Counted from the first letter of the stretch, positions 34,298 to 42,910 are shown. The stretch: DNA of 64,000 nt from Variovorax sp. N23 (GCF_025486315.1 NZ_JAOOPY010000006.1:271515-335514); one strand, 5' to 3'. Translations and numbers: made by a program. Notes: generated from the sequence alone by a model not told the origin.

Positions 34298-36814
34298 ATG
34301 ACTTCCTCCCTCCGCCTCGGTTGGCGCACCCTCTGGCGCGATCTGCGCGCTGGCGAGCTGCGGCTTCTCATCGTTGCCGTGCTGCTCGCGGTGGCTGCGC
34401 TCACGGCCGTCGGCTTCTTTGCCGACCGGCTCAAGGGCGGGCTGCAGCGCGATGCGCGGCAACTGCTGGGGGGCGACGCGGTGCTGGCCAGCGACAACCC
34501 GACGCCTGACGCCTTCGTCGAGCGCGCCAAGTCGCTGGGCCTGGAGGCCACGTCGACCTACGGCTTCCCGACCATGGCCCGCGCGTCCGACGCGCAGGGC
34601 GGGGCGAGCAAGCTGGTGTCGCTGAAGGCGGTGACCACCGGCTATCCGCTGCGCGGCAGCGTGCAGGTCGCGACGACGAGCGACGGCCCCGGCCAGGCCA
34701 CGCGGGACGTGCCGGCACCGGGCGAAACCTGGGTCGATGCGTCGCTGCTCGAATCGCTGGGCCTGAAGGTCGGCGACACGCTGCTGCTGGGCGACACCGG
34801 CCTGCGCGTGTCGCGCGTGATCACGCTGGAGCCGGACCGGGGCGGTGGCTTCGCGAGCTTTTCGCCGCGCGTGATGCTCAACCAGGCCGACGTGGCGCGC
34901 ACCGGGCTCGTGCAGCCGGCCAGCCGCGTCAACTACCGCTTCGCCGTGGCGGGCGAGGCGGGCGCGGTGAAGCGCTTCAGCGACTGGGCCGATGCCTCGC
35001 TCAAGCGCGGCGAGGTGCGCGGCGCGCGGCTCGAATCCTTCGAGAGCGGCCGGCCCGAGATGACGCAGACGCTCGACCGCGCCGAGAAATTCCTCAACCT
35101 GGTGGCGCTGCTCGCGGCGCTGCTGAGCGCTGTCGCCGTGGCGCTGGCGGCGCGCGGCTTCGCGGCCAGCCACCTCGACGACTGCGCCATGCTGCGCGTG
35201 CTGGGCCAGAGCCAGCGCACCATCGCCGGCGCCTACGCCTTCGAGTTCTTCATCGTCGGCCTGGTCGCGAGTGGGCTGGGCGTGGCGATCGGCTTCGGCG
35301 TGCACTACGCCTTCGTGCTGCTGCTGGCCGGCCTGGTCGAAACGGCGCTGCCGGCGCCCACGCTGTGGCCGGTGGCCTTCGGGCTGGGCATGGGTCTGGT
35401 GCTGCTGTTCACCTTCGGGCTGCCGCCCGTGCTGCAGCTGGCGCGCGTGCCGCCGCTGCGCGTCATCCGGCGCGATGTCGGCGGGCTCAAGCCGGCCTCG
35501 CTGGCGGTGCTGGGCATCGGCGCGCTGGGCTTCGTCGCGATGCTGCTGGCGGCCAGCAGCGATTTGAAGCTGGGGCTGATCGCGGTCGGCGGCTTCGCCG
35601 GCGCGGTGGCGGTGTTCGCGTCGCTGAGTTGGGTCGCGGTGAAGGTGCTGCGCCGCAGCGTCAACGAGACGACGGCGCCGCGCTGGCTGGTGCTGGCCAC
35701 GCGGCAGATCTCCGCGCGGCCGGTGTACGCGGTGGTGCAGGTCAGCGCGCTGGCGGTCGGCCTGCTGGCGCTGGTGCTGCTGGTGCTGCTGCGCACCGAC
35801 CTGGTGTCGAGCTGGCGCCGCGCGACGCCGCCCGATGCGCCCAACCGCTTCGTCATCAACGTGATGCCCGACCAGAGCGAGGCTTTCCAGAAGTCGCTGC
35901 GCGACGGGGGCGTCGCCAAGTTCGACTGGTACCCGATGATCCGCGGCCGGCTGGTCGCGATCAACGACAAGCCGGTCTCGCCCGACGACTACGCCGACGA
36001 CCGCGCCAAGCGCCTGGTCGACCGCGAGTTCAACCTCAGCAACAGCGCCGAGGCGCCGGCGCACAACATCGTCAATGCCGGCGCCTGGACGCCCAACGCG
36101 CCGGGCGAGGTGAGCGTGGAAGACGGCCTGGCCGAGACGCTGGGCCTCAAGCTCGGCGACACGCTGCGCTTCGACATCGGCGGCATCCAGAACGACGCGC
36201 GCATCACCTCGCTGCGCAAGGTCGACTGGGGTTCGCTGCATGCCAACTTCTTCGTGATGTACACGGTGGCCGAGCTGCCCGACGTGCCGGTGACCTACAT
36301 GGGCGCCTTCCGCGCGCCCGAGACCAAGGGCTTCGACAACGCGCTGGTGCGCGCCTACCCGAACGTGACCAACGTCGACATGAGCGCGACCATCGGCCAG
36401 GTGCAGCGGGTGCTCGACCAGGTGATCCGCGCGGTGGAGTTCCTGTTCGGCTTCACGCTGGCGGCCGGCCTGGTGGTGCTGTTCGCGGCGGTCACCGCCA
36501 CGCGGGAGGAGCGCGCCCGCGAGTTCGCGGTGATGCGCGCGGTCGGCGCGCGTGCGTCGCTGCTGCGGCAGGTGCAACGCGCCGAGCTGGTGGGCGTCGG
36601 GTTGCTGGCGGGCTTCCTCGCGAGCATCGCCGCGTCGGCCATCGGCTGGGGCCTGGCGCGCTACGTGTTCGACTTCACCTGGACGGCGTCGCTGTGGGTG
36701 CCGGTCGCCGGTGCGCTGGCCGGCGCGGTGCTGGCGCTGGCGGCGGGCTGGTGGGGGCTGCGCGAGGTGCTGCGCCGGCCGGTGGTCGCGACGCTGCGGC
36801 AGGCCGCGGAATAG
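34298..36814 (+). CDS. FtsX-like ABC transporter permease (YbbP type)
   Basis: This 838-residue inner-membrane protein has two FtsX/MacB-type domains, each with TM1, a periplasmic part and further TMs. LRLLIVAVLLAVAALTAVGFF is the first helix and VALAARGFAASHLDDCAMLRVLGQSQRTI lies in the middle. The last block (EERAREFAVMRAVGARASLLRQVQRAELVGVG) is the second coupling segment. Size and layout match YbbP-like permeases, which in E. coli work with the ATPase YbbA. No ATPase gene is adjacent here, so its energy partner must be elsewhere. Likely roles are lipoprotein or envelope handling, but the cargo is unknown. The ATG at 34298 gives the expected short cytoplasmic N-terminus. Confidence 0.88.
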   Translation: MTSSLRLGWRTLWRDLRAGELRLLIVAVLLAVAALTAVGFFADRLKGGLQRDARQLLGGDAVLASDNPTPDAFVERAKSLGLEATSTYGFPTMARASDAQGGASKLVSLKAVTTGYPLRGSVQVATTSDGPGQATRDVPAPGETWVDASLLESLGLKVGDTLLLGDTGLRVSRVITLEPDRGGGFASFSPRVMLNQADVARTGLVQPASRVNYRFAVAGEAGAVKRFSDWADASLKRGEVRGARLESFESGRPEMTQTLDRAEKFLNLVALLAALLSAVAVALAARGFAASHLDDCAMLRVLGQSQRTIAGAYAFEFFIVGLVASGLGVAIGFGVHYAFVLLLAGLVETALPAPTLWPVAFGLGMGLVLLFTFGLPPVLQLARVPPLRVIRRDVGGLKPASLAVLGIGALGFVAMLLAASSDLKLGLIAVGGFAGAVAVFASLSWVAVKVLRRSVNETTAPRWLVLATRQISARPVYAVVQVSALAVGLLALVLLVLLRTDLVSSWRRATPPDAPNRFVINVMPDQSEAFQKSLRDGGVAKFDWYPMIRGRLVAINDKPVSPDDYADDRAKRLVDREFNLSNSAEAPAHNIVNAGAWTPNAPGEVSVEDGLAETLGLKLGDTLRFDIGGIQNDARITSLRKVDWGSLHANFFVMYTVAELPDVPVTYMGAFRAPETKGFDNALVRAYPNVTNVDMSATIGQVQRVLDQVIRAVEFLFGFTLAAGLVVLFAAVTATREERAREFAVMRAVGARASLLRQVQRAELVGVGLLAGFLASIAASAIGWGLARYVFDFTWTASLWVPVAGALAGAVLALAAGWWGLREVLRRPVVATLRQAAE

Positions 36815-36821
36815 ACGCGAT

Positions 36822-36844
36822 CCCGCCGCGACTCATGCGGCGGG
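36822..36844. terminator. Hairpin between convergent genes, possible weak terminator
   Basis: CCCGCCGC (36822-36829) and GCGGCGGG (36837-36844) form a perfect stem with a 7-base loop between the permease stop and the regulator stop. No T-run follows on either strand, so termination would be weak or Rho-assisted. Confidence 0.35.
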
Positions 36845-37933
36845 CTTGCGGTCCTTGAAGGTCCACCACGGCAGCAGTGCACTGAGCGACTGCACCTCGC
36901 CGCTCGCGACGCTCTCGTAGCCCGGCAGGGTGCCCAGCTGGTGCTGCCACTGCGCGCCACGCAGCACGGTCAGCAGCGCCTTGATGGCCGGCTGCTTCAG
37001 CGCGTCCTTCAGGCAGGCCAGGTGGTAGCGCTCGCGCACCAGCGGCACGAAGCCCAGGCCCGCTTCGCGCGCGGCCGATTCGAGACCGAGACCCGCTTCC
37101 GCTTCGCCCGAGGCCACCGCATGCGCGACGGCCGCATGCGAGGGCTCGATGCGGTCGTAGCCTTCGACGTCTTCGGGCGACAGCGACGCGCCGGCCAGCA
37201 GTTCGTCGAACAGCAGGCGCGTGCCGGTGCCGATGGCGCGGTTCACGTAGCGGGCGCGGCGCTGCACCACGTCGCCCAGCGAGCGCAGCGCGAGCGGGTT
37301 GCCGGCCGCGACGATCAGCCCTTGCGTGCGCCGCGCGAAGCCGATCAGCTTGTGCTGCCCCGGCTTGAGCAGCGGCTGATAAGTGCGCTGCGCCAGCGAG
37401 CCGCGCGGCGGCTCCTCGAGCGTGTGGAAGCCCGCCATCACGCAGCGGCCCTGGTTCAGCGCGCGGATGGCGTCCACGCTGCCGGTGAACTGGATGTCGA
37501 GCTGCAGCCGCGCGCCCGCGGCCTGCGTGCGCAGCAGCGCCAGCGCGTCGTCGTGGCTGGCCTGCAGGCTGAGCACATGGGTGCGCGGGTCGAAGGCGAT
37601 CGCGAAGGCGCGTTCGAGCTCCGCGTGCAGCGCCTCGATCTGCGGGGCCAGCCGCGCCTGCGCCTGGCGCTCGGCCCACAGCAGCTTGTCGCCGAACTCC
37701 GAGAGATGCGCGCGCTGGCCCTGCTCGCTCATCACCAGCGCGTGGCCCAGCGTCTCTTCCCAGCGCTTGAGCTCGCCCCACACATGGCGGTACGACAGGC
37801 CGACCGCGCGCGCCGCCGCGGAGATCGAGCCGTGGTCGCGCACGGCCTGCAGCAGCGTCATCAACGGGTTGCGCACCATGGCGCGGCCGCTGCGGCGCGG
37901 CGCGATGGCGTAGGAGAGTTCGATGGCGTGCAC
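36833..37933 (-). CDS. ModE-like HTH regulator with periplasmic-binding-protein-like effector domain
   Basis: The 366-residue protein has an N-terminal ModE/LysR-type winged helix (NPLMTLLQAVRDHGSISAAARAVGLSYRHVWGELKRWE). From residue 120 it has a domain like a ModA/TupA binding protein (AGARLQLDIQFTGSVDAIRALNQGRCVMAGFH, IGTGTRLLFDELL, VASGEAEAGLGLESAAREAGLGF). This suggests it senses molybdate or tungstate directly with a domain related to the transporter's binding protein. Start GTG 37933 is the longest; Met19 is possible. It is divergent from tupBCA with a perfect palindrome between them (37988-38011), its probable operator. Confidence 0.88.
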   Translation of the reverse strand: MHAIELSYAIAPRRSGRAMVRNPLMTLLQAVRDHGSISAAARAVGLSYRHVWGELKRWEETLGHALVMSEQGQRAHLSEFGDKLLWAERQAQARLAPQIEALHAELERAFAIAFDPRTHVLSLQASHDDALALLRTQAAGARLQLDIQFTGSVDAIRALNQGRCVMAGFHTLEEPPRGSLAQRTYQPLLKPGQHKLIGFARRTQGLIVAAGNPLALRSLGDVVQRRARYVNRAIGTGTRLLFDELLAGASLSPEDVEGYDRIEPSHAAVAHAVASGEAEAGLGLESAAREAGLGFVPLVRERYHLACLKDALKQPAIKALLTVLRGAQWQHQLGTLPGYESVASGEVQSLSALLPWWTFKDRKPAA

Positions 37934-37987
37934 GGGGAAAAAGAAGAGAAGAGGGCGCGTCGGTCTGGGGCGCGATTATGCGCACCC

Positions 37988-38011
37988 ACCTATGCAACGT
38001 CGTGCATAGGT
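37988..38011. promoter_or_regulatory. Perfect palindrome between regulator and tupBCA, candidate operator
   Basis: ACCTATGCA (37988-37996) and TGCATAGGT (38003-38011) are exact inverted copies with a 6-base spacer. The half-site size and spacing resemble ModE-type operators, although the bases differ from the E. coli ModE box. It lies 37 bases from tupB and 54 from the regulator start, so it could control both. Confidence 0.65.
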
Positions 38012-38048
38012 CGGCCCGTGGTGCGCCCGATACTCGCCCGCACCCACG

Positions 38049-38789
38049 ATGAACACATTCACCGACAGCGTGACCTCCGCTGCGCACCTGATCGCGTCCG
38101 CCGATCCGGTGCTGCTCGCCATCGTCGGCCGTTCGCTGGCCGTCAGCGCCAGCGCCTGTGTGCTGGCCTGCGGCTTCGGCCTGCTGCTCGGCGCCTGGCT
38201 CGCCGTGGCGCGCTTCAAGGGCCGCGCCGTGGTGCTGGCGGTGCTCAACACCTTCCTCGCGCTGCCCTCGGTGGTGGTGGGCCTCGTCATCTACCTGCTG
38301 CTGTCGCGCTCGGGGCCGCTCGGCTTTCTGGGGTGGCTCTTCTCGTTCAAGGCCATGGTGCTGGCGCAGACGGTGCTGGTGCTGCCGATGGTCACCGCGC
38401 TCACGCGCCAGGTCATCGAGGACGCCGATCGCGGGCACGGCGAGCAGCTGCGCTCGCTCGGGGCCGGGCCGCTGGTCCGTTCGCTGCTGATCGCGGCCGA
38501 CGAGCGCTATGCGCTGATCACCGTGCTGATCGCGGCTTTCGGCCGCGCCGTGTCGGAAGTGGGCGCGGTGATGGTGGTGGGCGGCAACATCGACGGCTTC
38601 ACCCGCGTCATGACCACGGCCATCGCGCTGGAGACCAGCAAGGGCGACCTGCCGCTGGCGGTGGCGCTGGGCATCGTGCTGCTGCTGGTGGTGCTGGTGC
38701 TCAACCTCGCGATCGCCGCGCTGCGCGGCTGGCGCGAGCGGGCCGACGGCGGCGTGGCCGAGGCGATGCGCGGAGGGCAAATCGCATGA
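38049..38789 (+). CDS. tupB: Tungstate ABC transporter permease
   Basis: The 246-residue inner-membrane permease has about five helices and the coupling loop EDADRGHGEQLRSLGAGPLVRSLLIAADERYALITVLIAAFGRAVSEVGAVMVVGGNI, typical of TupB/ModB-like proteins. It opens the operon tupB-tupC-tupA, and the stop overlaps tupC as ATGA. The palindrome upstream probably sets expression by tungstate or molybdate. Tungstate, not molybdate, is inferred from the TupA-type binding protein in the operon. Tungsten could feed one of the formate-type oxidoreductases in this window, but that is speculative. Confidence 0.92.
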   Translation: MNTFTDSVTSAAHLIASADPVLLAIVGRSLAVSASACVLACGFGLLLGAWLAVARFKGRAVVLAVLNTFLALPSVVVGLVIYLLLSRSGPLGFLGWLFSFKAMVLAQTVLVLPMVTALTRQVIEDADRGHGEQLRSLGAGPLVRSLLIAADERYALITVLIAAFGRAVSEVGAVMVVGGNIDGFTRVMTTAIALETSKGDLPLAVALGIVLLLVVLVLNLAIAALRGWRERADGGVAEAMRGGQIA

Positions 38790-39493
38790 GCGATCTGCGG
38801 CCGGGCGAAACACTGTTCGCCTTGCACGACGTCGAGGTGCGCTTCGGCCATGTGCTGGCGTTGCGCGGCGCGACGCTGTCGATCGGCGCCGGCGAGCGCG
38901 TCGCCCTGATCGGCGCCAACGGCAGCGGCAAGAGCACGCTGCTGCGCCTGCTGCACGGCCTGGTGCCGCATGCCTCGGGCGCCGTGTTGCGGCGCGCGCC
39001 GCAGCCGCGGCAGGCCATGCTGTTCCAGCGGCCGCACATGCTGCGCGCGAGCGTGGCGACCAATGTCGCGCTAGCGCTGTGGCTGCGCGGCGGTGGCTGG
39101 CGCGCAGCCCGGCAGGCGGCGCACGAGGCGCTCGGCCGCGTCGGCATGACCGACCTTGCTGCGCGCAACGCACGCACGCTCTCGGGCGGCCAACAGCAGC
39201 GGCTCGCGCTGGCCCGCGCCTGGGCGCTGCACCCCGAGGTGCTGCTGCTCGACGAGCCCACGGCCAGCCTCGACCCCACGGCCAAGCGCGAGGTCGAGGC
39301 GCTCATCGCCGAGGCCGCCGCAGGCCGCACGCTGATCTTCGCCAGCCACAACCTCGGGCAGGTCAAGCGGCTGGCCACGCGCGTCGTCTACCTCGAGCAG
39401 GGGCGCGTGGTGGCCGACCTGCCCGTGCACGATTTCTTTCACGGGCCCCTGCCGGAAGAGGCCCACCTGTTCGTCAAAGGAGAACTCGCATGA
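38786..39493 (+). CDS. tupC: Tungstate ABC transporter ATP-binding protein
   Basis: This 235-residue cytoplasmic ATPase has Walker A GANGSGKST (residues 43-51), the signature LSGGQQQRLALARAW, Walker B VLLLDEPTASLDP and the H-loop in IFASHNLGQVK. It ends with LFVKGELA. It lacks the C-terminal TOBE (molybdate-binding) domain of ModC, as expected for TupC. Starts overlap by four bases at both ends (tupB before, tupA after), so it is translated in series. Length is normal for TupC. Confidence 0.93.
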   Translation: MSDLRPGETLFALHDVEVRFGHVLALRGATLSIGAGERVALIGANGSGKSTLLRLLHGLVPHASGAVLRRAPQPRQAMLFQRPHMLRASVATNVALALWLRGGGWRAARQAAHEALGRVGMTDLAARNARTLSGGQQQRLALARAWALHPEVLLLDEPTASLDPTAKREVEALIAEAAAGRTLIFASHNLGQVKRLATRVVYLEQGRVVADLPVHDFFHGPLPEEAHLFVKGELA

Positions 39494-40341
39494 CCTTGAA
39501 TTTCCTCCAGCGCGCGCTGCGCCCGGTTGCCAGTGCCGCTGCCGCCGTGGCCTTCGTCGCGTTCGGTGTCGCGGCCCAGGCCGGCACCATCACCATGGCC
39601 TCGACCACGTCGACCGAGCAGTCGGGCCTGTTCACGGTCCTGCTGCCGGCCTTCAAGCAGGCGACCGGCGTCGACACCAAGGTGGTGGCCGTGGGCACCG
39701 GCCAGGCCATCGACATGGCCCGGCGCGGCGATGCCGACGTGCTCTTCGTGCACGACACCACGGCCGAAGAGAAGTTCGTCGCCGACGGCTTCGCGGCGAA
39801 GCGGCTGCCCGTCATGTACAACGACTTCGTGCTGATCGGGCCGAAGAACGATCCGGTCGGTGTGAAGGGCAAGGACATCGTCGCGGCGCTCAAGAAGATC
39901 GCGGCCGCCAACGGGCCCTTCGTCTCGCGCGGCGACAAGAGCGGCACCGACGCCGCCGAGCGCCGCCTCTGGACGCAGACCGGCGTGGCCGACGCGGGCC
40001 AGCCAGTGCCCAACGACAAGAAGGGTAGCGGCTACAAGGAATGCGGCTGCGGCATGGGCCCGGCGCTGAACATCGCGGCCTCGAACGGCAGCTACGTGCT
40101 GGCCGACCGCGGCACCTGGCTGAGCTTCAAGAACCGGGCCGACCTGGCGGTGGTGGTCGAGGGCGACAAGCGGCTCTTCAACCAGTACGGCGTGATGGTG
40201 GTGAGCCCGACCAAATTCCCGAACCTCAACAGCGCCGACGCGCAGAAGTTCGTCGACTGGGTGACGTCGCCGGCCGGGCAGTCGACCATCGCCGGCTACA
40301 AGATCGGCGGCGAGCAGCTGTTCTTCCCGAACGCCAAGTGA
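39490..40341 (+). CDS. tupA: Tungstate-binding periplasmic protein
   Basis: The 283-residue protein has a Sec signal peptide (AAAVAFVAFGVAAQAG). The TupA ligand signature follows: ITMASTTSTEQSGLF contains the conserved TTS that holds the oxyanion. Other pocket residues lie in DADVLFVHDTTAEEKF, FVSRGDKSGTDAAERRLW and YVLADRGTWLSF. It captures tungstate in the periplasm and passes it to TupBC. The next gene starts within its stop codon. Discrimination from molybdate binding is by family only. Confidence 0.95.
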   Translation: MTLNFLQRALRPVASAAAAVAFVAFGVAAQAGTITMASTTSTEQSGLFTVLLPAFKQATGVDTKVVAVGTGQAIDMARRGDADVLFVHDTTAEEKFVADGFAAKRLPVMYNDFVLIGPKNDPVGVKGKDIVAALKKIAAANGPFVSRGDKSGTDAAERRLWTQTGVADAGQPVPNDKKGSGYKECGCGMGPALNIAASNGSYVLADRGTWLSFKNRADLAVVVEGDKRLFNQYGVMVVSPTKFPNLNSADAQKFVDWVTSPAGQSTIAGYKIGGEQLFFPNAK

Positions 40342-41096
40342 TGCAGCCGGCGGCGGGCGCGATCACCGTGTTCGCCGCCGGCAGCCTGCGCGCGCCGTTC
40401 ACGCAGGCGGCGCGGGCCTTCGAGGCCGAGGCCCCCGGCCTTCGCATCGACTTCGTCTTCGGCGCCTCCGGCCTGCTGCGCGAGCGCATCGCCGGGGGTG
40501 AACGGGCCGATCTCTTCGCGTCGGCCAACCTGGCGCATCCGCAGGCCCTGGGCGATGCGCACGGGTACGGGCCGACCCGCGTCTTCGCCCGCAACGCGCT
40601 CTGCGCGCTGGTGCGGCGGGGGCTGGCCGTGACGCCGGAGACGCTGGTGCAGGCCATGCTCGACCCGGCCGTGCGGCTGGGCACGTCGACACCCGGGTCC
40701 GACCCGTCCGGCGACTACGCCTTCGCGTTCTTCGAGCACCTCGAGCGCTGCGGTGCCGCCCCGCCCGGCGCTGCGGCCGCACTGGCCGCCAAGGCGCTGT
40801 GCCTCACCGGCGCGCCCGGCGTGCCCAAGCCGCCGGGCAGTGGCAACGTCTACGGCCGGCTGGTGGCCAGCGGTGCGGCCGACGTCTTCCTCACCTACCG
40901 CACCAACGCCGGCATCGCCACGGCCGAGCAGCCCGGCCTGCAGTGGGTCGAGATCGGTCCGCACCTCAATGTCGGCGCCGCCTACGGCCTGACGGTGCGT
41001 GGCGATGCGCCGCCCGCAGCGCAGCGCCTGGCCGATGCGTTGTGTGGCGGCGCCGGCCAGGCGGCGTTGCACGACGCCGGCTTCCTGCCGCCCTGA
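40341..41096 (+). CDS. ModA-like substrate-binding protein without a signal peptide
   Basis: The 251-residue protein has the ModA/WtpA-like fold: ITVFAAGSLRAPFTQAARAFEAEAPG, FGASGLLRERIAGGERADLFASANLAHP, GTSTPGSDPSGDYAFAFFEHL and NVYGRLVASGAADVFLTYRTNAG. The pocket elements for an oxyanion (GSL, ASG, SAN, Y) are in place. However, the ATG at 40341, which lies inside the tupA stop, is followed almost at once by the first strand. There is no signal peptide or hydrophobic leader, and upstream sequence in this frame is tupA. So it should stay in the cytoplasm. It may be an intracellular molybdate/tungstate sensor or store. Confidence 0.85.
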   Translation: MQPAAGAITVFAAGSLRAPFTQAARAFEAEAPGLRIDFVFGASGLLRERIAGGERADLFASANLAHPQALGDAHGYGPTRVFARNALCALVRRGLAVTPETLVQAMLDPAVRLGTSTPGSDPSGDYAFAFFEHLERCGAAPPGAAAALAAKALCLTGAPGVPKPPGSGNVYGRLVASGAADVFLTYRTNAGIATAEQPGLQWVEIGPHLNVGAAYGLTVRGDAPPAAQRLADALCGGAGQAALHDAGFLPP

Positions 41097-41120
41097 GCGC
41101 GCTGCACCGACAATCGACCC

Positions 41121-41531
41121 ATGCAGATTCAAGACAAGCCGCCCGTCGATAGCCCGTTCGAGTGGATCGGTGGCGAGCCCGCCGTGCAGGCGCTGGTCGA
41201 CCGCTTCTACGACCTGATGGACCTGGAGCCGGCCTACGCGCGCCTGCGCGCGGTGCACGGCAACACGCTCGACAACGCGCGCCAGCGCCTCTTCTGGTTC
41301 CTCTGCGGCTGGCTCGGTGGCCCGCAGCACTACACCGACCGCTTCGGCCACCCGATGCTGCGCGCGCGCCATCTGCCGCAAAGCATCGGCGGCCACACCA
41401 TCGGCCTCGCCGAGCGCGACCAGTGGCTGGCCTGCATGGACCAGGCGATGGGCGAGACCGGGGTCGACGAGGCGCTGCGTGCGCGCCTGCGCGACTCGTT
41501 CTTCAAGACGGCCGACTGGATGCGGCACTGA
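41121..41531 (+). CDS. Truncated hemoglobin, group 2
   Basis: The 136-residue protein has the group II truncated globin pattern: FEWIGGEPAVQALVDRFYDLMDLEP, RQRLFWFLCGWLGGPQHYTDRFGHPMLRARHLPQSIG with the proximal His in the ARHLPQ region, and RDQWLACMDQAMGETG. It binds haem and probably O2 or NO. It follows the tungstate operon after 24 bases but has its own role. Length is normal. Confidence 0.93.
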   Translation: MQIQDKPPVDSPFEWIGGEPAVQALVDRFYDLMDLEPAYARLRAVHGNTLDNARQRLFWFLCGWLGGPQHYTDRFGHPMLRARHLPQSIGGHTIGLAERDQWLACMDQAMGETGVDEALRARLRDSFFKTADWMRH

Positions 41532-41794
41532 CTCTCCGCCGACGGGGCAGTACGAATGCCGATTGCAGCACCCTGTAGGAAAAAGGCCTGCGATTGTTTC
41601 AATTTCGTGAATAGCGCGGTTCATTTTGGCAAGGGTTTCCACCTAGATCCCGGCGCACAATTCATCCAACAGAGCAGCACACACAACAAGTTGAAGACGC
41701 TGTTCTGGGTGAGCTTGGCACCGAGCGGTGGCCGCCTGATGGCGGTGCCCCCGATACCGGTTCGAAAATCATCCAACCTACTGAAAGAAACGAA

Positions 41795-42166
41795 ATGAAG
41801 ACCTCGAAGATCATCGCCGCCGCAACCCTGTCGCTCCTCGCCGCTGTCGGCGCCCAGGCGGAAACCTATGACGGCGTGCTGACCGTGAACTCGGTTGCCA
41901 GCCGCGCCGACGTGGATGCCCAGGCCCGCGCCACGGCCCGTGCCGGCGACGTGTTTGCCGACGCTGCGTTCTCCGGCGTGACCCCCGCGCTGACGGCCAG
42001 CGCCGACCGCGCCACGGTGCGCAACCAGGCCGTGCAGACCGCGCGCCAAGGCAACATCTACGGCGAAGTCGCTTCGGCCGGCGTGCTGTCGGTCGGCGGC
42101 AGCCAGGTCGACCGCGCCGCGGTTCGTGCCGATGCACGCAACGCGACGCGCACCAACGCGCTGTAA
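41795..42166 (+). CDS. Small secreted repeat protein
   Basis: The 123-residue protein has a signal peptide (MKTSKIIAAATLSLLAAVGAQA) and then a repeat of about 35 residues. The first copy has SRADVDAQARATARAG and FADAAFSGVTPAL; the second has DRATVRNQAVQTARQG and YGEVASAGVLSVG; a partial third has DRAAVRADARNATRTNAL. It lacks cysteines and cofactor motifs. Similar small proteins are common in Comamonadaceae and sometimes carry misleading database names. It has its own ATG with AAGAAACGA upstream and ends before a strong terminator. It is probably an envelope stress or surface protein, function unknown. Confidence 0.85.
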   Translation: MKTSKIIAAATLSLLAAVGAQAETYDGVLTVNSVASRADVDAQARATARAGDVFADAAFSGVTPALTASADRATVRNQAVQTARQGNIYGEVASAGVLSVGGSQVDRAAVRADARNATRTNAL

Positions 42167-42193
42167 TCGCCGCGCCGGCTTGCCGGCATCGTG

Positions 42194-42227
42194 AAAAAGC
42201 CCGCTACCGGAAGGTGGCGGGCTTTTT
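42194..42227. terminator. Strong bidirectional intrinsic terminator
   Basis: AAAAAGCCCGCTACC, a GGAA loop and GGTGGCGGGCTTTTT form a 15-bp stem with one G-T pair, flanked by an A-run on one side and a T-run on the other. It can end transcription from both the secreted repeat protein gene (plus) and the Smr gene (minus). Confidence 0.92.
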
Positions 42228-42250
42228 CTCTGGGCGCCTGCTTCCGAGGC

Positions 42251-42910
42251 TCAGCGCTTGCCAGGCGCCAGCAGCACCACCAGCGCCCCCGCCCCGCCTT
42301 CGGCCGGCTTGGCCTGCACGAAGGCCAGCACCTCGTTCTTCTGGATCAGCCAGCGCTGCGTCTTGGTCTTGAGCACCGGCTGCTTGCCGGGCGACCCCAG
42401 GCCCTTGCCGTGCACCACGCGCACGCAGCGCACGCCTTGTTTGTGCGCAGTGCGGATGAAGGCACCCAGCGCCTCGCGCGCCTCGTCGCTGCGCAGGCCG
42501 TGCAGGTCGACCTGCTGCTGAATCGTCCATTCGCCCGCGCGCAGCTTGCGCGTCACGTCGGTGCCGATGCCGGGGCGGCGAAAGCTCATGGCGTCGTCGA
42601 CGTCGAGCAGGGTGGTCACGTCGAACTCGTCGGACAGCGATTCGCGCAGCACGCGCTGCTCGTCCAGCTGATGCTGCACGGGGATCGGCGCCGGTGGCTC
42701 CGGCGCCAGCGGCACGGCGGCGCTGCGTTTGCTGAGCGGTTGTGTGGCGCCGATGGCCCGGGCGAAGAGGTTCTGCTCGGCCTGTCGCTTCTTTTCGGCC
42801 GCGGCGCGCTGGGCCGCAGCCTCTGCTTCACGGGCGCGCGTTTCGGCGAGCGTGCGCTGCACCTGCTGCAGGTCGGCGAGGCTCTTGAGGGGTAGGGAGG
42901 AGCGGGGCAT
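42251..42910 (-). CDS. Smr (MutS2-type) domain protein
   Basis: The 219-residue protein has a helical, charged N-terminal part (possible coiled coil in RTLAETRAREAEAAAQRAAAEKKRQAEQN) and a C-terminal Smr domain: VDLHGLRSDEAREALGAFIRTAHKQGVRCVRVVHGKGLGSPG. HGKG and the DLHG motif are the conserved nuclease-like residues. It resembles E. coli YdaL/SmrB-type stand-alone Smr proteins; SmrB cleaves mRNA at collided ribosomes. The ATG at 42910 is chosen because sequence further upstream is basic and unconserved. It is next to radC, which is on the same strand. Confidence 0.9.
   Translation of the reverse strand: MPRSSLPLKSLADLQQVQRTLAETRAREAEAAAQRAAAEKKRQAEQNLFARAIGATQPLSKRSAAVPLAPEPPAPIPVQHQLDEQRVLRESLSDEFDVTTLLDVDDAMSFRRPGIGTDVTRKLRAGEWTIQQQVDLHGLRSDEAREALGAFIRTAHKQGVRCVRVVHGKGLGSPGKQPVLKTKTQRWLIQKNEVLAFVQAKPAEGGAGALVVLLAPGKR

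Noticed and set aside
37934..38048. Molybdenum cofactor riboswitch before tupBCA
   Set aside because: The gap is only 115 bases and is dominated by the palindrome; the conserved Moco aptamer features were not visible.
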